This document shows positions 44,698 through 52,159 of a stretch of DNA of 64,000 bases, one piece after another. Origin of the DNA: Archangium lipolyticum (lineage in GTDB: Bacteria > Myxococcota > Myxococcia > Myxococcales > Myxococcaceae); NCBI RefSeq assembly GCF_024623785.1, contig NZ_JANKBZ010000003.1, forward strand, positions 682,001 to 746,000. Reading direction: 5' to 3'. The translations under genes and the position numbers were made by a program. Numbering within the stretch: the first letter of the stretch is position 1; every line of letters starts with the position of its first letter. The notes beneath the pieces are model-generated. The model worked only from the letters and a program-made list of their open reading frames with translations, was not told the DNA's origin and made no database searches.

Positions 44698-45738
44698 ATG
44701 ACGCACATCGAGACACTGCGGCAGCAGGGAATCCGCCGGGCCGGCAGTCCCAAGCGTGGCTTCCGCTACCAGCAGCCCAACGGCAAGCCGCTGCCCGCGC
44801 AGGAGCGCGAGCGCATCGAAGCGCTGAAGATACCGCCCGCGTGGACGGACGTGCTGATCAGCCCGTCGGCGACCTCGAAGCTCCAGGCCATGGGGAAGGA
44901 TGGCGCGGGACGGTGGCAGTACCGCTACCACGAGTCCTTCACCCGGAAGCGGGAGACGGAGAAGTTCAAGCGGGTCGTGGACTTCGCGAGGGCCTTGCCG
45001 AAGCTGCGGCGGCGGGTGGCGGCGGATCTGCGCAAGCCGGGGCTGGGACGGGACAAGGTGATGGCGTGCCTGCTGCGGATCCTGGGCACGTGCTTCATCC
45101 GGCCCGGGAGCCAGCAGTACGCGGACGAGAACAAGAGCTTCGGGCTGGCCACGCTGCGGGCCCGGCACGTGAAGGTGAAGGGGGACACGGTCATCTTCGA
45201 CTTCCCGGGCAAGAGCGGGAAGCAACAGCATCACGAGTTGAAGGATCGGCAGGTGGCGCGCGTGGTGCGCGAGTGCCTGAAGCTCCCGGGGCGGGACGTC
45301 TTCAAGTTCGTGCTGGATGACGGGTTCGTGGTGGACGTGCGGCGGCGCCACATCAACGAGTACATCCAGGAGGTGATGGGGGCGCGGTACAGCGCGAAGG
45401 ACTTCCGCACGTGGGGAGGGACGCTCATCTGCGCCTGCGCGCTGGCACGAGCCAGGGAGCGGGTGCGCCGCGAGGTCGCCAAGGACGGGCCGAAGGTGGC
45501 GAAGAAGACGATGGTGGCGGCGGTGAAGGAGGTGGCCGAGCACCTGGGGAACACGCCAGCGGTGGCGAGGGACTCGTACATCTACCCGTCGGTGCTGGCC
45601 ATGTTCGAGAAGGGGCGCGTGGTGGAGCGCTACTTCGAGTCGGTGACGGAGCTGGCCCAGCACGAGAAGCCCGCCCTGCACTGCGCGGAGAAGGCGCTGC
45701 TGGAGATGCTGGAAGACGGAAAGAGGCCCGCGGTGTAG
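44698..45738 (+). CDS. DNA topoisomerase IB
   Basis: The 346-aa protein is a eukaryal/viral-type topoisomerase IB. It has an N-terminal beta domain (RAGSPKRGFRYQQPNGKPL, PPAWTDVLISPSATSKLQA, GRWQYRYHESFTRKRE) and a catalytic domain with RILGTCFIRPGSQQYADENK, the HHELKD region, and the active-site Tyr294 in NTPAVARDSYIYP. It relaxes supercoils by a 3'-phosphotyrosyl intermediate without ATP. I chose ATG 44698 because the family starts a few residues before RAGSPKRG; the upstream extension overlaps the divergent yqiJ-like gene. It stands alone, with its 5' region shared with the divergent flotillin operon. Confidence 0.92.
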   Translation: MTHIETLRQQGIRRAGSPKRGFRYQQPNGKPLPAQERERIEALKIPPAWTDVLISPSATSKLQAMGKDGAGRWQYRYHESFTRKRETEKFKRVVDFARALPKLRRRVAADLRKPGLGRDKVMACLLRILGTCFIRPGSQQYADENKSFGLATLRARHVKVKGDTVIFDFPGKSGKQQHHELKDRQVARVVRECLKLPGRDVFKFVLDDGFVVDVRRRHINEYIQEVMGARYSAKDFRTWGGTLICACALARARERVRREVAKDGPKVAKKTMVAAVKEVAEHLGNTPAVARDSYIYPSVLAMFEKGRVVERYFESVTELAQHEKPALHCAEKALLEMLEDGKRPAV

Positions 45739-45743
45739 GGGCC

Positions 45744-46637
45744 TCACCCATGCGGCAGCGGTTGTGCGTGGTGGGCGCGAGAGCGCTCGCCCGGCAGATG
45801 GATGTCCGTGGCCAGCCCCACCGCGCGCAGCAGCGCGATGAACCCCCATCCCAGGTCGAGCTCCCACCACTGGATGCCCAGCCGCGCCGAGCGTGGGAAG
45901 GCATGGTGGTTGTTGTGCCAGCCCTCCCCCATGCTCACCGCACCGAGCAGCAGGCTGTTGAAGCCCTGCACCGCCGCGCCCGCGTTGTGCCAGCCACGGT
46001 AGCCGCTCCGGTGTGCGACGTAGCCCACGAACCAATGACCGAAGGTGCTCACGGTCACGCGCACGAAGACGCCCCATACCAGCCAGGGCAACCCTCCGAG
46101 CGCCACCAGGAGCAGGGCCCAGGGAAGCTGCTGCCATCTCCACGTGCGCTCGAGGAAGCCATGGAAGGCGTCCGCATCCACTCGCGCGTCCCCTTGGGGC
46201 TCGAAGGGTTGGGCGAACTCGAAGCGGCAGTGCAGGTTCCAGAAGTAGTCGCGCCAGGCGGGCTGCCGGTGCGCGAAGTAGTCATGGCACCAGGGCTCGT
46301 TCTGATGGAAGTCCCGGGTCTGGTGCATGCGCACCAGTCCGCGCGGCCCGCCCAGGCCCACCAGCACGCCCAGGTAGACGAGCGCGTACTCCAACCACCT
46401 CGGTGCCCGGAAGGCCTTGTGGATGAGCAACCGGTGGATTCCCACCGAGTGCCCCGCGCACAGCGTCAGCGACGTGGTCACCGCGAAGAGCACGAACGCC
46501 GACGGCGTGAAGGTCGGTACCGCCCCCACCAGCGCCCCCAGGCTCATGAGGGTGAACCAGAGCGACTTGCCCACATCCCACCGCACCTGCCCGTCTCCCG
46601 GGCGCACTCCCTGGGAATCCAACGCTCCACCAGACAT
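45744..46637 (-). CDS. Acyl-CoA/delta-9 type fatty acid desaturase
   Basis: The 297-aa integral membrane protein has histidine boxes GHSVGIHRLLIH (H63, H68, H73), HQTRDFHQN (H105, H111) and EGWHNNHH (H241, H244, H245), between pairs of hydrophobic helices. The E-x-W-H-N-N-H-H third box is typical of delta-9/acyl-CoA desaturases, distinct from the QxxHH enzyme at 32464. It would form unsaturated acyl chains for membranes with a di-iron centre. ATG 46637 is preceded by GAGGGAGG about 9 nt upstream. The gene is convergent with topoisomerase IB (5-bp gap) and divergent from the oxygenase. Confidence 0.9.
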   Translation of the reverse strand: MSGGALDSQGVRPGDGQVRWDVGKSLWFTLMSLGALVGAVPTFTPSAFVLFAVTTSLTLCAGHSVGIHRLLIHKAFRAPRWLEYALVYLGVLVGLGGPRGLVRMHQTRDFHQNEPWCHDYFAHRQPAWRDYFWNLHCRFEFAQPFEPQGDARVDADAFHGFLERTWRWQQLPWALLLVALGGLPWLVWGVFVRVTVSTFGHWFVGYVAHRSGYRGWHNAGAAVQGFNSLLLGAVSMGEGWHNNHHAFPRSARLGIQWWELDLGWGFIALLRAVGLATDIHLPGERSRAHHAQPLPHG

Positions 46638-46735
46638 ATGGCCACCTCCCTCCTCGAATACCGAAAGAGGAGGCGGCGGTTGCGGGGGTGACGCGAGCCC
46701 AGGAGCCGCGGACAGAAACCGCTAAGCTCCGGCAC

Positions 46736-47437
46736 GTGAGCGAGTACGTCACCCACCGCAATGCCATGCCGGGAGCGGGCCTGGAGTCCCTACGCAAGGC
46801 CCTGCTCTCGTCACGCTTCGTGGCGCGGAGCCCGTTGATGGGGACGTTCCAGAGCAGCCGGGGCTTCGCGTTCATCTTCACGGAGACGGGGCGGGCGAAG
46901 CTGGAGGAGCGCTTCCCTTTCATCCGGGACTACCTGGAGCTGGTGATGGACCCGGCGAGCTGGCGGGGACTGCTGCCCTGGCGGGAGCGGCTCTTCGGCC
47001 CGCGAAAGGAGCGGCGGAGGCCGAACGCCTTCTACCTGAACCTGCTGCTGGTGGAGCCCGGGCGGGGCGTGGGCCGGCACATCGACGCGACGCTACAGGA
47101 GCCGAGTGGAGTGCCGGGAGCGACACCCGAACACGTGAGCGTGCTCTACCTGAACGTGCCCGAGGGCGCGAAGGGAGGCGCGCTGGTGCTCTCGCGCGAC
47201 AGTGAGCCGCTGGGCGAGGTGCATCCGAAGCCGGGGTTGGTGGTGCACTTCCGAGGCGACCTGACGCACGAGGTACAGCCCTTCACGGGAGGCGGAGAAG
47301 GCGCCTTGCGAGCGAGCCTCGTGTGCGAGCAGTACGCGTTCGAGCCCGAGGCGCTCGCGCGACTGCCCGAGTTCCGCATCCAGTCCAAGGCCGGTTTCGC
47401 GGCGTATCTTGAGGAGCACCGCGAGCGCGGCACGTAA
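46736..47437 (+). CDS. 2-oxoglutarate/Fe(II)-dependent oxygenase family protein
   Basis: The 233-aa protein counted from GTG 46736 (VSEYVTHRNAMPG) contains the double-stranded beta-helix iron site: H-x-D at H115/D117 (GRGVGRHIDATL), distal H178 (GDLTHEV) and an Arg192 (RASLVCEQY) for 2-oxoglutarate. FYLNLLLVEPGRGVG and VSVLYLNVPEGAKGGALVL are prolyl-hydroxylase-like strands. It hydroxylates an unknown protein or small molecule. The frame opens at 46688 (GTG), giving 16 extra residues that look non-conserved; neither start has a strong ribosome site. Confidence 0.8.
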   Translation: MSEYVTHRNAMPGAGLESLRKALLSSRFVARSPLMGTFQSSRGFAFIFTETGRAKLEERFPFIRDYLELVMDPASWRGLLPWRERLFGPRKERRRPNAFYLNLLLVEPGRGVGRHIDATLQEPSGVPGATPEHVSVLYLNVPEGAKGGALVLSRDSEPLGEVHPKPGLVVHFRGDLTHEVQPFTGGGEGALRASLVCEQYAFEPEALARLPEFRIQSKAGFAAYLEEHRERGT

Positions 47438-47518
47438 CGGGCACGGTGTGTGGTTCCGTACGAAGCGCTCGGAGGGCTTCACCGGATAGCTTCCACGGAA
47501 ATCTAGACTCCGTGCGCC

Positions 47519-48205
47519 ATGCGAATCTCCTCAAGGCTCTGGTTGTTGCTGGCCGGGTTGCTGGCCGCGTGCGCGACCTCGAGTCCTCCCCTCCCTGAAG
47601 ACAATGCGGCACCGGAGTTCGTGGACTCCTGGGAGGAGGGTTGCGAAGACGAGCGCAGCGTCGTCCTGCTCTGCCGTGAGGACGGCGAGGAGTGCGGCTT
47701 CTTCCGCTGCCGGGAGGTGGCGCCTCGCGGGGTCCTGCTGGCGTACAGGGGAGGCGGACCCATCTACCTCCCAGGCGCATCACCCACCCCGCGCCGATGG
47801 TGGGGCCCTTCCGGCGGATGGCCGCGAAACACCGAGCCCGTACTCACCTTCCGCTTCAACCATCACTTCGACCCCAAGCCTCCGGTCCCCGCCCTTCCTC
47901 CCGGCCGCTGGGTCCGGCACCACATCTTCCCCCAAGCGCGGGATCTCCAGGAGTGGTTCCATCGACAGGGAGTGCCAGTGCCAGACATCCACCTGTTCAC
48001 CCTCCTCATCCCCGAGCATGTCCACATCCGCATTCACAGTGGGGGGCCCAGTGGTGGCCTGTGGAACCAAGCGTGGAGGGACTTCATCAAGACCCATCCC
48101 AATGTGCCACCAGAAGAAATCTACCGCCATGCGGGGGCATTGATTTTTCGCTTCGAGCTGACGGGGCCCATCGTGCCGTATCACCGCGGAGGAAGAGCGA
48201 GGTAA
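47519..48205 (+). CDS. SitA-type lipoprotein toxin (DUF2380/TIGR02269-like)
   Basis: The 228-aa protein has a lipoprotein signal (LLAAC, acyl Cys at 18), then a Cys-rich linker (CEDERSVVLLCREDGEECGFF). Its C-terminal domain has a His-rich nuclease-like pattern: RHHIFPQARDLQEWFHRQGV, HLFTLLIPEHVHIRIHSGG, NQAWRDFIKTHPNVPPEEI. I assign it to the DUF2380/TIGR02269 lipoproteins, which include SitA toxins exchanged between kin cells by TraA-dependent outer-membrane exchange in myxobacteria. A His-Me-finger nuclease activity is inferred from the HH...H..IH layout. The immunity gene begins 4 bp after its stop. Confidence 0.8.
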   Translation: MRISSRLWLLLAGLLAACATSSPPLPEDNAAPEFVDSWEEGCEDERSVVLLCREDGEECGFFRCREVAPRGVLLAYRGGGPIYLPGASPTPRRWWGPSGGWPRNTEPVLTFRFNHHFDPKPPVPALPPGRWVRHHIFPQARDLQEWFHRQGVPVPDIHLFTLLIPEHVHIRIHSGGPSGGLWNQAWRDFIKTHPNVPPEEIYRHAGALIFRFELTGPIVPYHRGGRAR

Positions 48206-48209
48206 CGAG

Positions 48210-48923
48210 ATGATGAAGTTCTACGAACTCCGGGCGCCAAGACAGTCACGGTACACCGGCAACCTCAACGCCGAGCACAGGTGGTCCCTCCCTGGACTTC
48301 GCTGTCCTGAGTGCAAGACCACCTGGGCTGGGGGCTTCTCCGCGTACCCAGGCGTGGACCTGTCTTCCCTGCCGGAGCACGGCGAATACGAGAAGTCCAG
48401 ACCGGAGTCGTTCGACGAGTTCGCGCGGCTGCGTGAACGGGTGCAGCCACTCGTGCCACGTGGGGGCCAACTGCTTCCGGGGGCCGCTTTCGGTCCACTG
48501 ACGGGCACTGCCACCGGAACCTTCAGCCCGCTCATCTTCCAATTGTTACGTGGCCCCCTGATCCGCCGAGAGGCATTGGAGCAGTTGCAGGCCGAGGGAG
48601 TACAAGGCTTGCACGGCTACCGGACAGCACTGCGCTTCCGACAAAAAAACCATCCGGAGCTGCTGCAGCTCGAAATCCTTGCCCATGGGCGACTGCATCC
48701 AGATTGCACGCCGGAGCGACCTCCACCCTGCCCCAGATGCAGCCGGGACTACTTCCCCTTCCCGGACGAGCCCATCCTGGACGCGGCTTCACTCCCAACG
48801 CATACCGACCTGTTCCGGCTGAGTGACTTCGAGACGATCTTCATCGGCACCGAGCGCTTCGTGGACGCCGTCCGGCGCCTGAAGCTGGACGAAGTCGACA
48901 TCCGCGAGCTGCCCGTGCACTGA
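48210..48923 (+). CDS. SitI-type double-CXXC immunity protein
   Basis: The 237-aa soluble protein fits the myxobacterial double-CXXCG family that pairs with SitA toxins. It opens MMKFYELRAPRQSRYTGNLN, has a first CxxC at C32/C35 (LRCPECKTTW), a second at C174/C177 (PPCPRCSRD), and the C-terminal FRLSDFETIFIGTERFVDAV. Both CxxC motifs lack the following Gly of the canonical CXXCG. GAGG lies about 8-12 nt before ATG 48210; a second ATG follows at once. It should bind and neutralise the toxin encoded 4 bp upstream; the two cysteine pairs probably hold zinc. Confidence 0.8.
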   Translation: MMKFYELRAPRQSRYTGNLNAEHRWSLPGLRCPECKTTWAGGFSAYPGVDLSSLPEHGEYEKSRPESFDEFARLRERVQPLVPRGGQLLPGAAFGPLTGTATGTFSPLIFQLLRGPLIRREALEQLQAEGVQGLHGYRTALRFRQKNHPELLQLEILAHGRLHPDCTPERPPPCPRCSRDYFPFPDEPILDAASLPTHTDLFRLSDFETIFIGTERFVDAVRRLKLDEVDIRELPVH

Positions 48924-48926
48924 CCC

Positions 48927-49181
48927 CTACCGCAACCGGGCCGCCAGCGAGCCCAGCTCGCGTGACTTGTGGCTGTCCCTCCGTGTCACCTTGCTGGCGA
49001 GCGCCTCGGCCACCGCTGCCACCTCCCGCCTCACGTCCACCGGCAGTTCCGCCTCCACCAGCAACTCGGGCACTTCCGCGAAGCGGCCGTACTCGTCCGC
49101 GACGTAGGCCGCCAGCAAGTGGTGTCCGTTCCTTCGCGAACACGCGGCGAGCCCGGAAACGACAAAGCCCCGCTGACTCAT
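48927..49181 (-). CDS. Possible small protein of unknown function
   Basis: The 84-aa frame contains a protein-like stretch, NGHHLLAAYVADEYGRFAEV then PVDVRREVAAVAEALASKV, with third-position GC bias as in real genes. However, its first dozen codons lie within the terminator hairpin of the initiator tRNA array, so the true start is unclear. It may be a truncated C-terminal fragment. Its stop lies 3 bp from the convergent SitI stop. No family recognised. Confidence 0.4.
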   Translation of the reverse strand: MSQRGFVVSGLAACSRRNGHHLLAAYVADEYGRFAEVPELLVEAELPVDVRREVAAVAEALASKVTRRDSHKSRELGSLAARLR

Positions 49182-49194
49182 CGTCAGCGGGGCT
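49166..49194 (-). terminator. Hairpin after tRNA-fMet copy 1
   Basis: AGCCCCGCTGAC (49166-49177) pairs perfectly with GTCAGCGGGGCT (49183-49194) around a 5-nt loop, followed in the minus direction by TTGTCGTTT. It lies 12 bp beyond the tRNA gene. Confidence 0.8.
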
Positions 49195-49204
49195 TCATTC
49201 GCGA

Positions 49205-49279
<75 letters not shown>

Positions 49280-49325
49280 ATACCGTTCCTACACCCAGCA
49301 CAACAACCAGCCTTGCAACGATAAA

Positions 49326-49352
49326 GCCCCGCTGGCTCTTCACCAGCAGGGC
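49326..49352 (-). terminator. Hairpin after tRNA-fMet copy 2
   Basis: GCCCCGCTGG (49326-49335) and CCAGCAGGGC (49343-49352) form a 10-bp stem with one mismatch; a TTTAT tract follows in the minus direction. It lies between tRNA copies 2 and 1. Confidence 0.65.
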
Positions 49353-49363
49353 CTCATCCACGA

Positions 49364-49438
<75 letters not shown>

Positions 49439-49465
49439 ATACCGTTTGCTGCTCTATGTCAAACA

Positions 49466-49504
49466 CCAGAGACCCTGTCTATCATTTCCAGGCAGGGTCT
49501 CTGG
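49466..49504 (-). terminator. Hairpin after tRNA-fMet copy 3
   Basis: CCAGAGACCCTG (49466-49477) pairs perfectly with CAGGGTCTCTGG (49493-49504) around a 15-nt loop, 9 bp beyond copy 3 in its transcription direction. No strong T tract follows (TGTTTGAC), so it may be a processing hairpin or a partial terminator. Confidence 0.6.
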
Positions 49505-49512
49505 CCTGTTGA

Positions 49513-49587
<75 letters not shown>

Positions 49588-49601
49588 GCGATGTGGGGGG
49601 G

Positions 49602-49630
49602 TTAGTATCGCCCTCCCCCCGGAGCGTCAA
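49602..49630 (-). promoter_or_regulatory. Sigma-70-type promoter for the initiator tRNA array
   Basis: On the minus strand TTGACG (-35, 49630-49625) and TACTAA (-10, 49607-49602) are separated by 17 bp, with the -10 ending 14 bp before tRNA copy 3. The GC-rich stretch after the -10 is consistent with a stringently controlled stable-RNA promoter, though this is inferred. Confidence 0.7.
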
Positions 49631-49648
49631 CTGTTTTCCTCAAACGCC

Positions 49649-49680
49649 GGGAGGCGCGTTCTCCATTCCCCGCGCCTCCC
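49649..49680 (-). terminator. Hairpin after the S1-domain protein gene
   Basis: GGGAGGCGCG (49649-49658) pairs with CGCGCCTCCC (49671-49680) across a 12-nt loop, starting 9 bp past the stop of the S1-domain gene and before the tRNA promoter. Confidence 0.6.
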
Positions 49681-49689
49681 GTGCGCGCA

Positions 49690-51774
49690 CTACTTACCCA
49701 GCTTCTGCTTGAACAGATCGGCCAGGGTGCCCAGTCCCTTCTTGCCACCACCGACCGGCTGCTGGCTCTTCGTCCACGCCTCGACCTCCGCGCGCTCCTC
49801 GGCCCGCTCGGCGGCGGTGATGGAGAGCCGGATCTTCCCGGACGCGTCGATGTCCACCAGGGCCACCTTCAGCTCCTGGCCCAGCGAGAACTTCTTGCGC
49901 AGATCCGTGCCGCGCTCCGTGCCCGTCTCGGACGCGGGGATCAGCCCCTTGCCGCCCGGGAACACGAGGAACACGCCGTAGGGCTCGATGCGATCCACCT
50001 TGCCCACCACCACCTGGCCCACCTTCGGGCGAGGCGCCGCGGGCTCGGCCGGCTTCTTCTCCTCGGCGGCGGCCACCGGACGCTCCTCGGCGGGGCGCTG
50101 GGCCTCCTCCTCGGTGATCCGGCGCAGACCGATGCGCTTGTCGTTCGCGTCGATCTTCTCCACCTGCACCCAGATGCTCTCGCCCACCTGCACCACGTCG
50201 CGCGGGTGCGCGATGCGGCGCTCGGACAGCGCGGAGATGTGCACCAGGCCGTCCACGCCCGGACGCAGCTCCACGAACGCGCCGAAGGGCTGCAACCGCA
50301 CCACCTTGCCCTGCAGCCGGTCGCCTTCCTTGATCTCCGCGAGCGCCGTCTTGAAGGGATCCTCCTGGCGCGCGCGCATCGAGAGCGTGATCCGCTCCTT
50401 CTGCTTCGCCTTGTCCGGCGAGTTCGGCTGCGCGGGCTCCATGCGGAGGATCTCCACCTCCACCTCGTCGCCCTGCTTCACCACGTCGCTCGGGTGGGCC
50501 ACGCGCATGTAGGACATCTCGGAGACGGGGATCATCCCCTCCACTCCGCCCAGGTCCACGAACGCGCCGAAGTCACGCACGCCGGTGACCTTGCCCTTGA
50601 CCACCTTGCCCTCGGCCAGAGACTCGCGCGTCTTGGCCGCCAGCTTCTTCTGCTCGTCCTCGAGCAGCGAGCGGCGCGACAGCACCACGTTGCGATCCCT
50701 CACCTCGGTCACGCGGAACGTGAGCTTCTCGCCGATGAACTGGTCCGGCTTCTCCACGAAGCGGATGTCCAGCTGGCTGATCGGGCAGAAGGCGCGCACG
50801 TCGCCAATCGCCACCTCGACCCCGCCCTTGTTCACCGAGAGGACCATGCCCTCCACCGGCATGCCCGAGGCGCGGGCCTCGACCAGCATCGCCATGTTGG
50901 CGCTGCCCTTGGCCAGCGCGCGGCTCAGCAGGATGCCCCGGGCACCCGCCTCGATGACGTGCGCCTCGATGGTGTCACCCACGCCGTAGCGCAGCACGCC
51001 CTCGTCGTCCTTGAGCTCGCGCAGCTCGATCATCGCCTCGCTCTTGGCGTTGGACAGCGTCACGAAGGCCGTGTCCGCGCCGAGCTGGAAGATCGTGCCC
51101 GTCACCTTCTCGCCGATGCGCACCGCGCGCCGGCCCGGCATGCCGCCGTCCTTCTGCTGCGCCGCGAACATCTCCGCGAAGGACTCCGACTCGGGGACCT
51201 CCTCGTAGAGCGCGCTGCTCGGGGTCGGAACCACCGGAGCCTTCGGCGCAGGCGCCGCCGACGCGACCGGAGCGGTCTCCGCCGCGGCCACAGGGGCCTC
51301 GGTCGTCGCCGCCGGCTCGGCCGGAGCGGTCGACGACGGCGCCGGCGTCACCGGACCCCGCGTCTCCACCGCGCCCGAGGCGCGCTTCACCACCACCATC
51401 GGGCCCTGCGGCCGGCGCTCGCCACCCCGGCCACCTCCCCCACGCTCGCCACCCCGGCCGCCGCGGTCTCCACCGCGCTCACGGCGCTCCCCGCGAGGTG
51501 CTCCCTCGCCCGAAGCCGCTCGTGGCTGGCCTCCCGCCTCGCCTTCCGGCTTCGCCGGACGGGCCTCGCGCTCGCCTCCACGCTCTCCTTCTCCGCGCGG
51601 GCGATCCGAGCGGCGGTCCCGATCACGGCTACCGCGCTCCTCGCGCTCGCCGCCACGGCCCGCCGGGATGCCCAGCATCACGTCGCCAAAAGTGGCCTTC
51701 GGCTTCTTGGGACCGAAGCCTCCCGCCCCGCCGCCGCCGCCAGAACCCACGGAACCGTTCTTCTCGTCGCTCAC
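49690..51774 (-). CDS. Five-S1-domain RNA-binding protein with RGG-rich N-terminus
   Basis: GTG 51774 is preceded by AGGAAGG at good spacing; the frame extends 62 residues upstream with no signal. The 694-aa protein has a Gly/Arg-rich disordered N-terminus (about 40-125; GGDRGGRGGERGGGGRGGER), an Ala/Pro linker, then five S1 motifs (about 215-285, 300-370, 390-465, 485-555, 583-655). Examples are KVTGVRDFGAFVDLGGVEGM and KVVRLQPFGAFVELRPGVDG. It is S1-like but carries five rather than six domains, plus the RGG tract, so it may be a secondary S1/RNA-chaperone protein rather than the ribosomal S1 itself. Four of the domains end in the LS/MR-type beta strand expected for OB folds. Confidence 0.85.
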   Translation of the reverse strand: MSDEKNGSVGSGGGGGAGGFGPKKPKATFGDVMLGIPAGRGGEREERGSRDRDRRSDRPRGEGERGGEREARPAKPEGEAGGQPRAASGEGAPRGERRERGGDRGGRGGERGGGGRGGERRPQGPMVVVKRASGAVETRGPVTPAPSSTAPAEPAATTEAPVAAAETAPVASAAPAPKAPVVPTPSSALYEEVPESESFAEMFAAQQKDGGMPGRRAVRIGEKVTGTIFQLGADTAFVTLSNAKSEAMIELRELKDDEGVLRYGVGDTIEAHVIEAGARGILLSRALAKGSANMAMLVEARASGMPVEGMVLSVNKGGVEVAIGDVRAFCPISQLDIRFVEKPDQFIGEKLTFRVTEVRDRNVVLSRRSLLEDEQKKLAAKTRESLAEGKVVKGKVTGVRDFGAFVDLGGVEGMIPVSEMSYMRVAHPSDVVKQGDEVEVEILRMEPAQPNSPDKAKQKERITLSMRARQEDPFKTALAEIKEGDRLQGKVVRLQPFGAFVELRPGVDGLVHISALSERRIAHPRDVVQVGESIWVQVEKIDANDKRIGLRRITEEEAQRPAEERPVAAAEEKKPAEPAAPRPKVGQVVVGKVDRIEPYGVFLVFPGGKGLIPASETGTERGTDLRKKFSLGQELKVALVDIDASGKIRLSITAAERAEERAEVEAWTKSQQPVGGGKKGLGTLADLFKQKLGK

Positions 51775-52030
51775 TGCCAGGACCTTCCTGAACGAAATCC
51801 AGCCCCTGGGACACCATGCCCCCGGCTGGGGAAAAAGGCGGCGCACTCTACACACGCGCCGTGCTCGGACGGAAGCCGCATGTCGTCTTCTTTCCGCCTG
51901 CTCCGCCCGCAACCCCTCCATAACGCGACCCGTCGGATGGGCCATCCCCCTTGGAACCAAGCCGGTCTGCCCGCCTGCCCCCCCAGGTTCTGCCCCTCGT
52001 TCACAGTGGCAACGTTCCTCCCGGAGGGAA

Positions 52031-52133
52031 GACCCTCACCCCAGCCCTCTCCCAGAGGGAGAGGGGGCTTGCCACGGAGTCGGCCCGGGGAGCGAGATAC
52101 CCTCACCCCGACCCTCTCCCGGCGGGAGAGGGA
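52031..52133. repeat. Two direct REP-like elements
   Basis: Elements at 52031-52066 and 52098-52133 share ACCCTCACCCC plus CCCTCTCCC...GGGAGAGGG arms, in the same orientation. They lie in the 385-bp gap between MurJ and the S1-domain gene. The remaining part (51775-52030) presumably contains the S1 promoter; only a weak TAGAGT-like -10 near 51845-51850 is visible. Confidence 0.8.
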
Positions 52134-52159
52134 GGGAGCGCATGATCCTACCCTTGGGG

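Noticed and set aside
48841..49143. A 100-codon minus-strand frame overlapping the SitI 3' end
   Set aside because: Arg/Gly-rich shadow composition and full overlap with better frames on both strands.
49439..49465. TTGACA upstream of tRNA-fMet copy 2, considered as its promoter
   Set aside because: At 17-bp spacing the -10 position falls at the tRNA 5' end and shows no TATAAT-like sequence, so it is likely chance.
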